48,809 nt of DNA, from the NCBI GenBank assembly GCA_027483845.1, contig JAIXTR010000590.1:1-48809 (forward strand), written 5' to 3'. The translations under genes and the position numbers were made by a program. Each line of letters begins with the position of its first letter. Positions within the stretch are counted from its first letter, which is position 1. The DNA is from Caulobacteraceae bacterium (lineage in GTDB: Bacteria > Pseudomonadota > Alphaproteobacteria > Caulobacterales > Caulobacteraceae). Shown piece by piece: positions 33,498 through 42,349 of this stretch. The notes under the pieces are model-generated. The model was given only the letters and a program-made list of their open reading frames with translations. It was not told where the DNA came from and did not search any database.

Positions 33498-33991
33498 CCG
33501 TGCAGCTCCCCGTTTTAATGGGGAAAGCCTTCCCCTGCGCTCGAGCCGACACCGTCTCGATCGACCCCTTCCAGTGGGGACACCCCGTAACGCCCCTTAT
33601 ACAGCGAGCAGCCGGCGGGCGTGCTCGGCCCCGCCGCGTTCCGCGGCTCCTACGGGTCCGCCCCTGCGGGCGCTTCGCGCCGCCGGCCCCTCGACGGCGC
33701 GTCCCGCCGTGCAGCGCCCCGCTCTCGATCGGGTCGCGCAGGCTCCTTGCAGCCTTCTCTTATACGCCGCGCGGGCCGCGCGGCGGTGGCTTGGGGCTCC
33801 GCCCCCGGCGCGCTTCGGATCGGCTTCCGCCCAGCTTCGGGCTGGGCAGGACCGGCAGGGGTCGCAGGGCCTCAAAGCCCTGCAGCCGGTTCCCCGCGAA
33901 GCCGCCCCTCCGCTTGCACCCCCGGTCTCGCCGACGGGCAGGGCTGCAGGCGCGCTTTGCGCCTGCCAGCCATGCCCCAAGGAGCAGGACC
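33498..33991 (+). promoter_or_regulatory. Long hairpin-rich leader upstream of the ParB-like gene
   Basis: 494 bp with no convincing gene and many inverted repeats: GGGGAA-agcc-TTCCCC near 33520; CGCCGCGCGG/CCGCGCGGCG (33765-33785, one central base); GCCCAGC-TTCGG-GCTGGGC (33829-33847); CAGGGC-ctcaaa-GCCCTG (33865-33882); CAGGCGC-gcttt-GCGCCTG (33947-33965) extended by a bulged outer stem. AAGGAG of the next gene follows 14 nt later. It is in frame with the gene downstream but composition and structure argue against coding. It may be a structured mRNA leader or a single-strand promoter or origin used during transfer. Confidence 0.5.
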
Positions 33992-35974
33992 ATGACCGAC
34001 CAAGCTTCGATCATCCATCAGGACGGCGATGTCATCGACGTGCCGCTCAACAAGCTGAAGACCTCGCCGCGCAACGCGCGGCGGACCCCGCATTCGCAAG
34101 CCGACATCGAGGCGCTGGCCGCCAGCATCGCCGTGAAGGGCGTGCTGCAGGCGCCGGTGGTGGAGCCGGAGACGGACGCCGATGGCGCGTCGACCGGGTT
34201 CTATCTGGTGACCATTGGCGAGGGGCGGCGCTTAGCCCTGGCGCTGCTGGCCAAGCGCAAGACGATCAGGAAGACAGCGCCGGTGCGCTGTGTGGTGGAC
34301 CTGAGCCACGATCCGCACGAGATCAGCCTGGACGAGAACGTCACCCGCACCGGCCTGCATCCGGCCGACCAGTTCGAGGCGTTCCGGCGGCTCGCGGAGG
34401 AACGCGGCCTGTCCGCCGAGGAGATCGGCGCCCGGTTCGGGGTGTCGGCCCAGGTGGTGCGCCAGCGGCTGCGCCTGGGCGCCGTCAACCCGACGCTGAT
34501 GGACCTCTACCGGGCGGGCGACCTCAACCTCGACCAGATGATGGCCTTCGCGGTCAGCGAGGACCATGCGCGCCAGCAGCAGGTGCTCGACCAGTTGGGG
34601 GCGCACCCGCCGCCCTACCTGATCCGCCGCGCCATGACCGAGGCCAAGGTATCGGCGACCGACCGGCGCGCGCTCTTCATCGGCGCCGAGGCCTACGTCG
34701 AGGCGGGCGGGACCATCCTGCGCGACCTCTTCACCGAGGACGGCGGCGGCTGGTTCGAGGATGTGGCCCTGCTGGACCGGCTGGTCACCGAGAAGCTGGC
34801 CGCCATCGCGGAGGACGTCCGGGCGCAGGAGGGCTGGAGGTGGGCCGAGCCCCATGTGGACTTCCCGCGCGCCTCAGGCTTGGCGCGCGTCTATCCGCAT
34901 CCCGTTGAGCGGTCGGACGCGGACAAGGCCCGGATCGCGGTCCTCTCCGAAGAGTACGACGCCCTGGTCAGCAAATGGGATGCGGTCGAGGACCTGCCGC
35001 CGGAGATCGCGACGCGGTTCAGCGAGATCGACGCCGCGCTGGAGGCGTTCGGCGATGGGACCGCCTACGAGCCCGATGACATCGCGCGCGGGGGCGTGTT
35101 CGTGATCGTGGGCCAAGACGGCGTGGCCCGCATCGAGCGCGGGTTCATTCGCGCCGAGGACATGCCGCCGCCGGAGCCGGAGCCAGAGGCCAGCGAACCT
35201 GAGGCTTCTGTCGAGCGTGACGGGGGCCGGTCGGGTCGGGACGCCGAAGCCCCGGACGAGGATGCCGGCGCGCCGCTCTCGGAACGGCTGGTGCTGGACT
35301 TGACCGCGCACCGGACCCTGGCGCTGCGCGACGCCCTGGCCGGCAACGCGACCGTGGCGCTGTCGGCGGTGGTCCATGCGCTCGCCCTGTCGGCCTTCTA
35401 TCCCGCTTACGACCGGCCCACGTGCCTGGAGATTAAGGGCGTGACCGCGCACCTCGACGGGCACGCGCCGGGCATCGACGACACCCGCGCCGGGCGCAGC
35501 GTCGCAGCGCGCCATGCGGCGTGGGCGAGCCGGATGCCGACGGCGGCGGGAGACCTTTGGGCCTTCGTCTGCGGTCTGATCGTGACCGACCTGCTCGACC
35601 TGCTGGCGCACAGCGCGAGCCTGACGGTCAATGCGGTGCGCGCGCCCTACGACCGCAGGCCGGGCTCCTGGGCGCATGCGGACCGGCTGGCCGAGGCCGT
35701 GGACCTCGATATGACCGGCTACTGGACGCCCGCCGTGGCGAGCTACCTGGGCCGCGTCACCAAGGGCCGGATCGGGGAGGCGGTGCGGGAAGCCGTGTCC
35801 GACGAGGCCGCCGAACGGATCGGTGGCTTGCGGAAGCCCGACATGGCGGCCGAGGCCGAGGCGCTTTTGGCCGGGACGGGCTGGCTGCCCACCCTACTGC
35901 GAAAGCCAGACCCGGTTCCGGGCGAGGTCGACGTCCAGGACGACGCGTCGCGCCTGACCCAACACGCTGCCTGA
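33992..35974 (+). CDS. ParB/RepB-like partition-family protein of the mobile element
   Basis: A 660-residue protein with a ParB N-terminal nuclease/CTPase-like domain (about 12-115: the IDVPLNKLKTSPRNARR start, GEGRRLALALL, and DENVTRTGLHPADQFEAF) and a helix-turn-helix (about 136-165: LSAEEIGARFGVSAQVVRQR). The C-terminal 450 residues include an acidic linker near 390-425 and a conserved but uncharacterised region found in this ICE/plasmid family. AAGGAG lies 7 nt before the ATG. With DUF736 and ArdC downstream it forms the usual maintenance/entry module of alphaproteobacterial conjugative elements. No ParA is adjacent, so a role in regulation or DNA processing is as likely as partition. Confidence 0.88.
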   Translation: MTDQASIIHQDGDVIDVPLNKLKTSPRNARRTPHSQADIEALAASIAVKGVLQAPVVEPETDADGASTGFYLVTIGEGRRLALALLAKRKTIRKTAPVRCVVDLSHDPHEISLDENVTRTGLHPADQFEAFRRLAEERGLSAEEIGARFGVSAQVVRQRLRLGAVNPTLMDLYRAGDLNLDQMMAFAVSEDHARQQQVLDQLGAHPPPYLIRRAMTEAKVSATDRRALFIGAEAYVEAGGTILRDLFTEDGGGWFEDVALLDRLVTEKLAAIAEDVRAQEGWRWAEPHVDFPRASGLARVYPHPVERSDADKARIAVLSEEYDALVSKWDAVEDLPPEIATRFSEIDAALEAFGDGTAYEPDDIARGGVFVIVGQDGVARIERGFIRAEDMPPPEPEPEASEPEASVERDGGRSGRDAEAPDEDAGAPLSERLVLDLTAHRTLALRDALAGNATVALSAVVHALALSAFYPAYDRPTCLEIKGVTAHLDGHAPGIDDTRAGRSVAARHAAWASRMPTAAGDLWAFVCGLIVTDLLDLLAHSASLTVNAVRAPYDRRPGSWAHADRLAEAVDLDMTGYWTPAVASYLGRVTKGRIGEAVREAVSDEAAERIGGLRKPDMAAEAEALLAGTGWLPTLLRKPDPVPGEVDVQDDASRLTQHAA

Positions 35975-36415
35975 AAGTGGGCGCCGGGTCAGAGGTCCCC
36001 CCGATCTGATCTTGCGGGCCGTGCGTCGATAAGGGGTGCGGCCCGATTTTTCGGGTGTCGTGGGGGCGTTGTCCGGCTTGGAGGCGAGGGATCGCCGGGG
36101 CTCATCCGAGATGACTCGCACCGCACCCATGGCCGCCGCTCTGGCCTGATCTGGCCGAGGGGTCCGGGCCGCCAAGGCGGCCTCGCCGTCCGTCGCAACG
36201 GCGGCGGCGACTTTCTTCCCCGACCTCCATCCCACGCGCGCAGCGCGTGGGGACCCCAAAGCGGAGGTCTTCCTCGCGAGACAAGAAAGCCGCCGCCTCG
36301 CCGTCCTCCGCTGACGCTTCGGTCCCTGCGGGATGCGGCCGCCGGCGCCCCTCGTCCTCACGGATCGCCATCGAGGCCGCGATGGGCGCGGTCCGACCAA
36401 CCTCAGGAGACTCCC
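35975..36415 (+). promoter_or_regulatory. Second hairpin-rich leader upstream of the DUF736 gene
   Basis: 441 bp without a convincing gene. It holds CCCGA-TTTT-TCGGG (36042-36055, possibly the ParB gene terminator), GGCCGCC-AA-GGCGGCC (36167-36182) and a perfect 9-bp stem CCCACGCGC-GCA-GCGCGTGGG (36231-36251 region). AGGAGA at 36405 serves the following gene. It resembles the leader before the ParB gene in style. Confidence 0.45.
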
Positions 36416-36742
36416 ATGGCGACCATCGGCACATTCCACATGCAGGACGACCGCTCCTACGTCGGCGCGATCAAGACCCTGACCCTCGACGTCAAGAAGG
36501 CCACGCTCCGCGCCGTCGAGACCGACAACGACAAGGCCCCCGACTTCCGCATCTTCGCGGGCCAGACCGAGTTCGGGGCGGCCTGGAAGAAGACCTCCCG
36601 CGAGAACCGGGACTACCTCTCGGTCAAGCTGGACGATCCGAGCTTCCCAGCCCCGATCTACGCGAGCCTCGTCGACGCCCCCGATGGGGAGAATGGCTCC
36701 GGCTACAGCCTGATCTGGTCGCGGGCCAACGCCTCGAACTGA
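36416..36742 (+). CDS. DUF736 family protein
   Basis: A 108-residue protein matching DUF736 throughout: [20 protein letters not shown], a [13 protein letters not shown] strand, [19 protein letters not shown] and [20 protein letters not shown]. The family is almost confined to plasmids and conjugative islands of Proteobacteria, next to ArdC and ParB-like genes, and is of unknown function; the all-beta look could suit nucleic-acid or single-strand binding. AGGAGA lies 5 nt before the ATG. ArdC follows after 73 bp, likely co-transcribed. Confidence 0.93.
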   Translation: MATIGTFHMQDDRSYVGAIKTLTLDVKKATLRAVETDNDKAPDFRIFAGQTEFGAAWKKTSRENRDYLSVKLDDPSFPAPIYASLVDAPDGENGSGYSLIWSRANASN

Positions 36743-36815
36743 CCTCCCGCAAGGCGCGCCCTGCCGCTGCCGGCGGGGCGCCGCTTCCCCGAAACTCATC
36801 TCACAGGAGGCCGCC

Positions 36816-37724
36816 ATGACGCGGCGCGTCGAGACCTCAAGACCTCAAGCCAAGACCGACCTCTACACGCGGGTCACCCACGCCATCGTCGCCGACCTCG
36901 AAGCCGGCGTCCGCCCCTGGACCAAGCCCTGGTCCGCCGAGCACCTGGCCGGCCGGATCAGCCGCCCGCTCCGGTCCACCGGCGAGCCCTACCGCGGGAT
37001 CAACGTCCTGCTGCTGTGGGCCGAAGCGGTCGCCAACGGCTACACGGCGCCGACCTGGATCACCTTCCGCCAAGCGCTGGCGCTGGGCGGCCACGTCCGC
37101 AAGGGCGAGCATGGCGCGACGGTGGTCTACGCCAACACCGTCAGCCGCACGGAGACCGGCGACGACGGCCAGGACGTCGAGCGGCAGGTCCCGTTCCTCA
37201 AGGCCTACACCGTCTTCAACGTCGCGCAGGTCGAGGGGCTTCCGGCGTACGCCCACGCGGTGGCCGAGCCGAAGGTCGACGCGGCGCAGCGGATCGACCA
37301 CGCCGAGGCGTTCTTCGCCGCGACCGGCGCCGAGATCCGCCACGGCGGTGACCGGGCCTACTACGCGATCCATCCCGACTACGTGCAGATGCCGCCGTTC
37401 GAGTGCTTCGCGGACCCGGAGGCCTACTACGCCACCCTGGCGCATGAGAGCACACACTGGACGCGCCATCCGACGCGGCTCGACCGCGACTTCGGCCGCA
37501 AGCGCTGGGGCGACGCGGGCTACGCCCGCGAGGAACTCGTCGCTGAACTCGGCGCGGCGTTCCTCTGCGCGGACCTGGGGCTCGCGCTCACGCCTCGGGC
37601 CGACCACGCCAGCTACATCGCGAGTTGGCTGGACGTGCTGAAGGACGACCGGCGGTTCCTCTTCACCGCCGCCGCGCATGCGCAACGGGCCGTGGACTTT
37701 CTGCACGGACGACAGGCGCCCTAG
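36816..37724 (+). CDS. ardC: ArdC family antirestriction protein
   Basis: A 302-residue ArdC-type protein that binds single-stranded DNA and protects incoming plasmid DNA from restriction. The N-terminal domain (about 14-140) shows RPWTKPWS, GEPYRGINVLLLW, TWITFRQALALGGHVRKGE and TVFNVAQVEG. The C-terminal zincin-like domain has HESTH at 210-214 and the downstream REELVAELGAAF helix with the third acidic ligand. AGGAGG is 5 nt before the start. It belongs to the ParB-DUF736-ArdC module and would be expressed early after transfer. Confidence 0.94.
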   Translation: MTRRVETSRPQAKTDLYTRVTHAIVADLEAGVRPWTKPWSAEHLAGRISRPLRSTGEPYRGINVLLLWAEAVANGYTAPTWITFRQALALGGHVRKGEHGATVVYANTVSRTETGDDGQDVERQVPFLKAYTVFNVAQVEGLPAYAHAVAEPKVDAAQRIDHAEAFFAATGAEIRHGGDRAYYAIHPDYVQMPPFECFADPEAYYATLAHESTHWTRHPTRLDRDFGRKRWGDAGYAREELVAELGAAFLCADLGLALTPRADHASYIASWLDVLKDDRRFLFTAAAHAQRAVDFLHGRQAP

Positions 37725-37853
37725 CCGTCTCGGGCCGACCGGCGTCGTCCGCCGGCCGGCCCGGAACACGCCACGCGGCGAGGGCCTCGCACCACAACTC
37801 CAACGCGCCTAGATTCATCGAATCGCCGGGCGACCTGCCTGGAGACAGGGATC

Positions 37854-38768
37854 ATGAAGACCAGCCTGGATTACCTGCCGGAGGCCAAGCGCCAGGAGCT
37901 CGAGCGGGTGCTCGAGATCCTCTTCCGCGCCTTCGACGAGGCGACGCGCACACGGACAGCGCCGCACCGACAGGGGCGCATCCTGAAGGTGGTGCTCTTC
38001 GGCAGCTACGCGCGTGGCGATTGGGTTGCAGACCCGGTCGGCGGTTACACGTCCGACTATGATTTGCTGGTGGTTGTGAGCAGCGACGAGCTCACCGACG
38101 TCACCGAATACTGGATGGAGGCCGATCGGCGGCTGCAGCAGGCCTACGAGGTCGCGCACCAGCTAACGGCGCCGGCCCACTTCATCGTCCATTCGTTGGG
38201 CGACGTAAACCGTCAGCTCGTGAAGGGACGGCCCTTCTTCGTGGACATCATCCGTGACGGCGTCTTGCTTCATCAGTCAGACGAGGCGGAGTTCGCAAGG
38301 CCTGAGAAGTTGTCGTCGGCGGAAGCGTATGCCGAGGCGAAGGGCAACTTTGATGAGTGGTTCGGCCGGAGCGAGAGTGCGCTGAAAGGTGCGCGCTTCT
38401 ACATCTCTGAGAACGAGCAGAAGGATGCAGCTTTCTTGCTGCACCAGACTACGGAGCGATTGTATCACTGCGTCCTGCTGACGCAGACGCTCTACTCGTC
38501 AAAGTCTCACAACCTGAACTTCCTCCGCTCCCAAGCCGAACGGGTCGCCCCTGAGATCATTCCGGCCTGGCCGCGCGGCTCGAAGTTTGAGCGCCGAACC
38601 TGGGAGTTGGTGCGACGCGCGTACGTGGAGGCGCGGTTTTCCCGAAGCTATGCGATCAATGCTGAGGAGTTGGCGTGGCTGGCGGATCGCGCCGAGGACC
38701 TCCGAGCGCGGGTGGAGCGCTCGTGCCACGACTACTTGGCTCTCATCGCGAAGGGCGCGCAGGGCTGA
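37854..38768 (+). CDS. MNT-HEPN fusion protein
   Basis: A 304-residue protein joining a minimal nucleotidyltransferase (residues about 10-140: GS motif at 50-51 in VVLFGSYARGD, catalytic SDYD at 67-70) to a C-terminal HEPN domain (about 165-300: AFLLHQTTERLYHCVLL, then KSHNLNFLRS). Stand-alone MNT and HEPN proteins usually form antitoxin-toxin pairs in which MNT adds AMP to the HEPN RNase; here both are in one chain, so control would be internal. It lies 129 bp after ardC. It may be a defence or addiction module of the element. Both domains look intact, though the exact HEPN catalytic R-H pair is not certain. Confidence 0.85.
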   Translation: MKTSLDYLPEAKRQELERVLEILFRAFDEATRTRTAPHRQGRILKVVLFGSYARGDWVADPVGGYTSDYDLLVVVSSDELTDVTEYWMEADRRLQQAYEVAHQLTAPAHFIVHSLGDVNRQLVKGRPFFVDIIRDGVLLHQSDEAEFARPEKLSSAEAYAEAKGNFDEWFGRSESALKGARFYISENEQKDAAFLLHQTTERLYHCVLLTQTLYSSKSHNLNFLRSQAERVAPEIIPAWPRGSKFERRTWELVRRAYVEARFSRSYAINAEELAWLADRAEDLRARVERSCHDYLALIAKGAQG

Positions 38769-38962
38769 AGGGGGGCCATCAGGCATGGCATCGGTTGACG
38801 CGGCCCGCTGCGTCGATCAGCTCCGGCTGGTTGGTCTAGGGCCCGCAATCGCAGCTAGCGGCTACACCCAGTACTTGCCAATCCGCACTTAGCCGACCGG
38901 CGCCACAGCCTGCCGAAGAGCGTGGGCGTAAGACGGGGGCTCCGTGTATTGGGCCGTCAGGA

Positions 38963-40543
38963 TCAGCCGATCGGGTTGAGGTCGCCAATCCGATTGAGCA
39001 GGTCGGACATGGTATAGCGCGGGATCTTCTGGATCTGGTTGATAGCGGGGTCTTCGAGCACCGAGACGTCGGCCTTGCGGATGTGCGCCACGATCGTTTC
39101 GGCGATGATAGCCGAGCCCACGGGACCGAGCGTGCCGAAAGCTGACGTCTCGGCTTCTCGTAGGATGTAGTACCAGAGCGGCGGATTGTTCAGCAGGCCT
39201 ACGTCGGCCAGCTTTGCGCCATGCGGGCCGCCGCGCAGCTGGTCTTCGGTTAGCTTGTTGTGCGGCAGGCCAGCCGCCGCGATCGCGTCGGCCACTTCCA
39301 GGCCATTGGGCAATTTCACCAGACGGCCGCGCAGCAGATTGCGGCTGGCGAGGGAGAACAGCGCCGGCTGGGTTTCTCCGGCGCCGGAGAACTCTGGAAG
39401 CTTATTGAGTTTCAAGCTGAGTTGGGTGTCGATCGGGCGGGCGCGGTTCACAGAAAGGCCCGCGGCTGGCGGCGCGCCGTCGATGTCGAACATGAGCCGC
39501 CAATCGACGATCCAATTGGACGGCAGGGTGGCCGCGCCAAAGAACGGCGAGTCGCCTGGGACGTCCGAGCCTGAGAACTGGGTGAACTCGAAGAGCAGCG
39601 AGAGGGTCGCTTCAGCAAGGCGGCTCGGAGTCGCTTTGGCGGTGAAGACGCGGTTCCACTCGTAGGTCGGTCGGATCATCGAATGGCCCATGCGGAACGC
39701 CGCCACCGAGAACTCGATCGGCATGTGATCGTGCTGCTCGGGTTTGAAGAAGCGGTGGCCATGGGAGAGGATGAACTCCAACGCGTTCGGGTCGATGACC
39801 CGCGGCAGGAACTCGGTGAGAACGATCCGCTGGTAGTGCTTGATCGTGGCCTCTCTGGCGCGGGCGAACAGCCGATCCCCAGTGAGGGACGGGGTCGCGC
39901 CCTGGAACTCCCGCACGAAGCTGTTGTGAAATTTCAGGAAGGCGAGATGGAGTTGCGCCAGCGCCAGGTTCTCATCGTTGCGCTTGTCGCCGATCACCGC
40001 CACACGATCGCCGCGCCGGGGTAGGTCGTGCGGCAGGGCGCCGATCTCGGCCCCAGTCCCATCTTGGCTGATGGCGCAAACCCCAATCTTTAGCGTCGCG
40101 CCGTCGGCCTCGTAGAGCTCAGGTCGGGCCGCCGGTCCCCCGCCGTAGACGCTGTCGAGATCCAGCGCTGGCGAGCGGTGGTTAGGCGTCTCATTCGGGT
40201 TGGCCTCGCCGCCGATGGTCAGCTGCGTCTGATCGAAGGTGATGTCGTGGTCGACGAATTGGCCGAAGTAGGTGAAGCCCGCCGCGATCGAACTGTCCTT
40301 TGCGACCTGGCCGTCCTCCGTCTCCATCGCGAGACCAAGCTCGATGAGGGCTGCTGCGTCAGGCAGGACGCTGGCCTCCGGAAACAGCCGGCAAAACGTC
40401 CGCTTCGGTGCAAGCAGGCGCTTCTCCGGGGTCATCATCGGATCGGCGACGCTCAGAAGCGCATTCGCCGCGCTCTTGGGCAACAAGCCGCCTTCCAGAA
40501 CGCCTTCGCCCTCGATCACATACCGTTCCACACCATGAAGCAT
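38963..40543 (-). CDS. Animal-type haem peroxidase family protein
   Basis: A 526-residue member of the peroxidase-cyclooxygenase superfamily. The distal site is seen in FGQFVDHDITFD (His99, with the calcium-binding Asp nearby), the proximal haem ligand is His287 in FRMGHSMIRPTYEW, and the GDKRNDEN segment corresponds to the family's D-x-R-x-N-E-N. It would use peroxide to oxidise halides or organic compounds. There is no signal peptide, so it is cytosolic or exported by another route. ATG 40543 is chosen because GGGGA lies 5 nt upstream; a TTG four codons earlier is the alternative. No partner gene is adjacent; it looks like cargo within the transfer region. Confidence 0.9.
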   Translation of the reverse strand: MLHGVERYVIEGEGVLEGGLLPKSAANALLSVADPMMTPEKRLLAPKRTFCRLFPEASVLPDAAALIELGLAMETEDGQVAKDSSIAAGFTYFGQFVDHDITFDQTQLTIGGEANPNETPNHRSPALDLDSVYGGGPAARPELYEADGATLKIGVCAISQDGTGAEIGALPHDLPRRGDRVAVIGDKRNDENLALAQLHLAFLKFHNSFVREFQGATPSLTGDRLFARAREATIKHYQRIVLTEFLPRVIDPNALEFILSHGHRFFKPEQHDHMPIEFSVAAFRMGHSMIRPTYEWNRVFTAKATPSRLAEATLSLLFEFTQFSGSDVPGDSPFFGAATLPSNWIVDWRLMFDIDGAPPAAGLSVNRARPIDTQLSLKLNKLPEFSGAGETQPALFSLASRNLLRGRLVKLPNGLEVADAIAAAGLPHNKLTEDQLRGGPHGAKLADVGLLNNPPLWYYILREAETSAFGTLGPVGSAIIAETIVAHIRKADVSVLEDPAINQIQKIPRYTMSDLLNRIGDLNPIG

Positions 40544-41024
40544 TGTCGTCCCCAATGTTCGTTGACCGATGTTCGCCTATCATGGCCCCCAAATCGGATG
40601 CGTGACTAGGTTGTGATAGAAAGTATTTCTCGCCTCCCTGGTGTGCTGTTTTCTCAGGCTCGCTAAGCGGTTGGCCCGCCGAAGACGTATCAGACCTCGA
40701 CGCCCGTCGCGCACAGTCGCTCGGTCGCGAGAGGCTGCGCCCGCGGGCCGGCGCGCCGCGTGGCAGGCCTGCGACAGCAACGTATCCGGCGGGCCAGCTA
40801 TGCAGCGCGCGGCGACTGGGGCCGGCCAGTTTCGGCCGCGCGAAGAGCGTCTCGGAGAGTGAGGCTGGCTCGCCTCGGCCGTGCGCCTTGCTGACCAGGG
40901 GCGATGGCCACTCCGCCCTTTACCGGAAGCTCAACCACGGGGTGCGAGGGTCGCAGCGATGTGTGCGAATTTTCTTATGCTGAATGCGCTCGCCGCGCAC
41001 GTGAGGCGAACCAGGTTCTGCAAG
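40544..41024. other. Gap upstream of the peroxidase gene
   Basis: About 480 bp between the peroxidase start and the stop of the next minus-strand gene. Short frames exist on both strands, but none has a supporting ribosome-binding site or domain. It presumably carries the peroxidase promoter; I could not identify it with confidence. Confidence 0.35.
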
Positions 41025-42071
41025 TTATCGGCACTCGGGGCCTCGGGGACCCTGGCCATATTCCTTTTCGCAGGCGTATTGGGCGCGGTTCGACCGGGAC
41101 GCGGCGTCCATGCGCTGGAGCGCCGCGGTCAGGGCCTCGCGCTGGGCTGTGTATTCGCGCTCCCACTGGCCCTTGTTCTCGGCGTACTCGCCGTACTGCT
41201 CCATCCAATAGCCGACGTTGGCGATGTCGTTCTCGCTGTTCAGCCGCATAATCATATTGCGCTTGGAGTCGGTCAGCGCGGGGTCCGGCAAGAAGCAGCG
41301 GAACGATGGGCCGATCACGCGGCAGTAGCGCATTCCAATCTGGCCCTCGGGGATGTCGGTGTTGATGACCCAAAGGCGGCGCTCGAGTTGCTCGCGGCTC
41401 GCCTCGTCGCGGCGCCACGCCTGGATGTAGAGCGCGCCCTCGATGCTCGTGTCGTCTTCCCCTCCACACCAGCTGTGCCGCGTGCTGCAGAAGCCGACGA
41501 AGATGCGGAAGGACGGCGGCGGGCTACTATCGACGAACTTCATGCGCATGCGGCCCCAAGACGCGAGACGTGGATCGACGCCGGCGTGGGTCATGGAGAG
41601 GCTGATGTCGGTGCGGCTCACGCCCGCCGCCTGGAAGAAGTCCTGGCCGGCGATGATGTCGGTGGGCTTGCGGCCGGCCCATTGGGCGAGGCGCCGCACG
41701 GTCGGAGAGTTGGGCAATTCCTGGGCGTAGCGTTCGTATTCGCCGCGATCGAGGTCCTTTGAGGGATCGATGCCATAGGGTTGGCCGGCGTTGCCGCGCG
41801 GCTTGGGCGGCGCCGCGGCCCGCTGCTGCTTGACGGAGGATGCGCCGGAGCAGGCAGGGCTGTGGCCCCGCTTGCAAAGCATTTGGTATAGGACTTGCGC
41901 CTTGATCAGCTGGCCTTCCGCACGAAACTGCTCTGCCACGGAGACGCAGACGTTCATGTCGCCGCCGTTGCAGCGCGACATTAGGGCCGGGCTGGGCTCA
42001 GCCGCAGCGGGGCCGGCGAAGGCCAGGGTGAGACCCAGCGCGATGAGGATGCCATGGATGTATCTGATCAT
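41025..42071 (-). CDS. Secreted protein of unknown function
   Basis: A 348-residue protein with a good Sec signal peptide (MIRYIHGILIALGLTLAFAG, cleaved near PAAA-EP). The next 50 residues have four Cys in a Sel1-like pattern (CNGGDMNVCVSVAEQF, then MLCKRGHSPAC). The main domain (about 105-270) contains TDIIAGQDFFQAAGV, a Cys-rich FCSTRHSWCGGEDD and strands such as RRLWVINTDIP. A charged helical tail follows. I do not recognise the main domain. The ATG of MIRYIHG is chosen because the signal peptide starts there; 77 further in-frame codons upstream look non-coding. It lies 278 bp downstream of traG, where a pore or pilus gene might be expected, but it resembles none. Confidence 0.65.
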   Translation of the reverse strand: MIRYIHGILIALGLTLAFAGPAAAEPSPALMSRCNGGDMNVCVSVAEQFRAEGQLIKAQVLYQMLCKRGHSPACSGASSVKQQRAAAPPKPRGNAGQPYGIDPSKDLDRGEYERYAQELPNSPTVRRLAQWAGRKPTDIIAGQDFFQAAGVSRTDISLSMTHAGVDPRLASWGRMRMKFVDSSPPPSFRIFVGFCSTRHSWCGGEDDTSIEGALYIQAWRRDEASREQLERRLWVINTDIPEGQIGMRYCRVIGPSFRCFLPDPALTDSKRNMIMRLNSENDIANVGYWMEQYGEYAENKGQWEREYTAQREALTAALQRMDAASRSNRAQYACEKEYGQGPRGPECR

Positions 42072-42349
42072 TCGCCTAAGTCCCCCGAACTGCCTCGATC
42101 TTGCACACCGCGGAGGCGGGAGTCTGCCCCTATGATCGAATGCCTGGGCGAAGAGGGCCAGTGTCGCCCATGAGTCAGACTTACGTTTCGTCGCCTTCTG
42201 ATCATGGTGCCGACGACTGGGCGTCTCGAAGTTCGCCTTCGAGTCACATCTGGTCGTTGCATCGATGCGGAGGCCAGTGGCAGCCGATTGGCGGCCAGCC
42301 ACTCAGCTGAGTTTTGCTTTGGGGCATCTGCGCTGCGACGCCTGGGCGA

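Noticed and set aside
33500-33991. In-frame N-terminal extension of the ParB-like protein back to 33500
   Set aside because: The extension runs through several strong hairpins, has Arg/Pro/Ala-rich low-complexity translation, and AAGGAG sits correctly before the ATG at 33992.
35894-36817. Minus-strand frame spanning the ParB end, leader and DUF736
   Set aside because: It covers a well-supported DUF736 gene on the other strand and has biased low-complexity translation.
40881-41762. Long plus-strand frame opposite the secreted-protein gene
   Set aside because: It lacks any domain; the opposite strand has a signal peptide and normal codon use, so this is an antisense shadow in GC-rich DNA.
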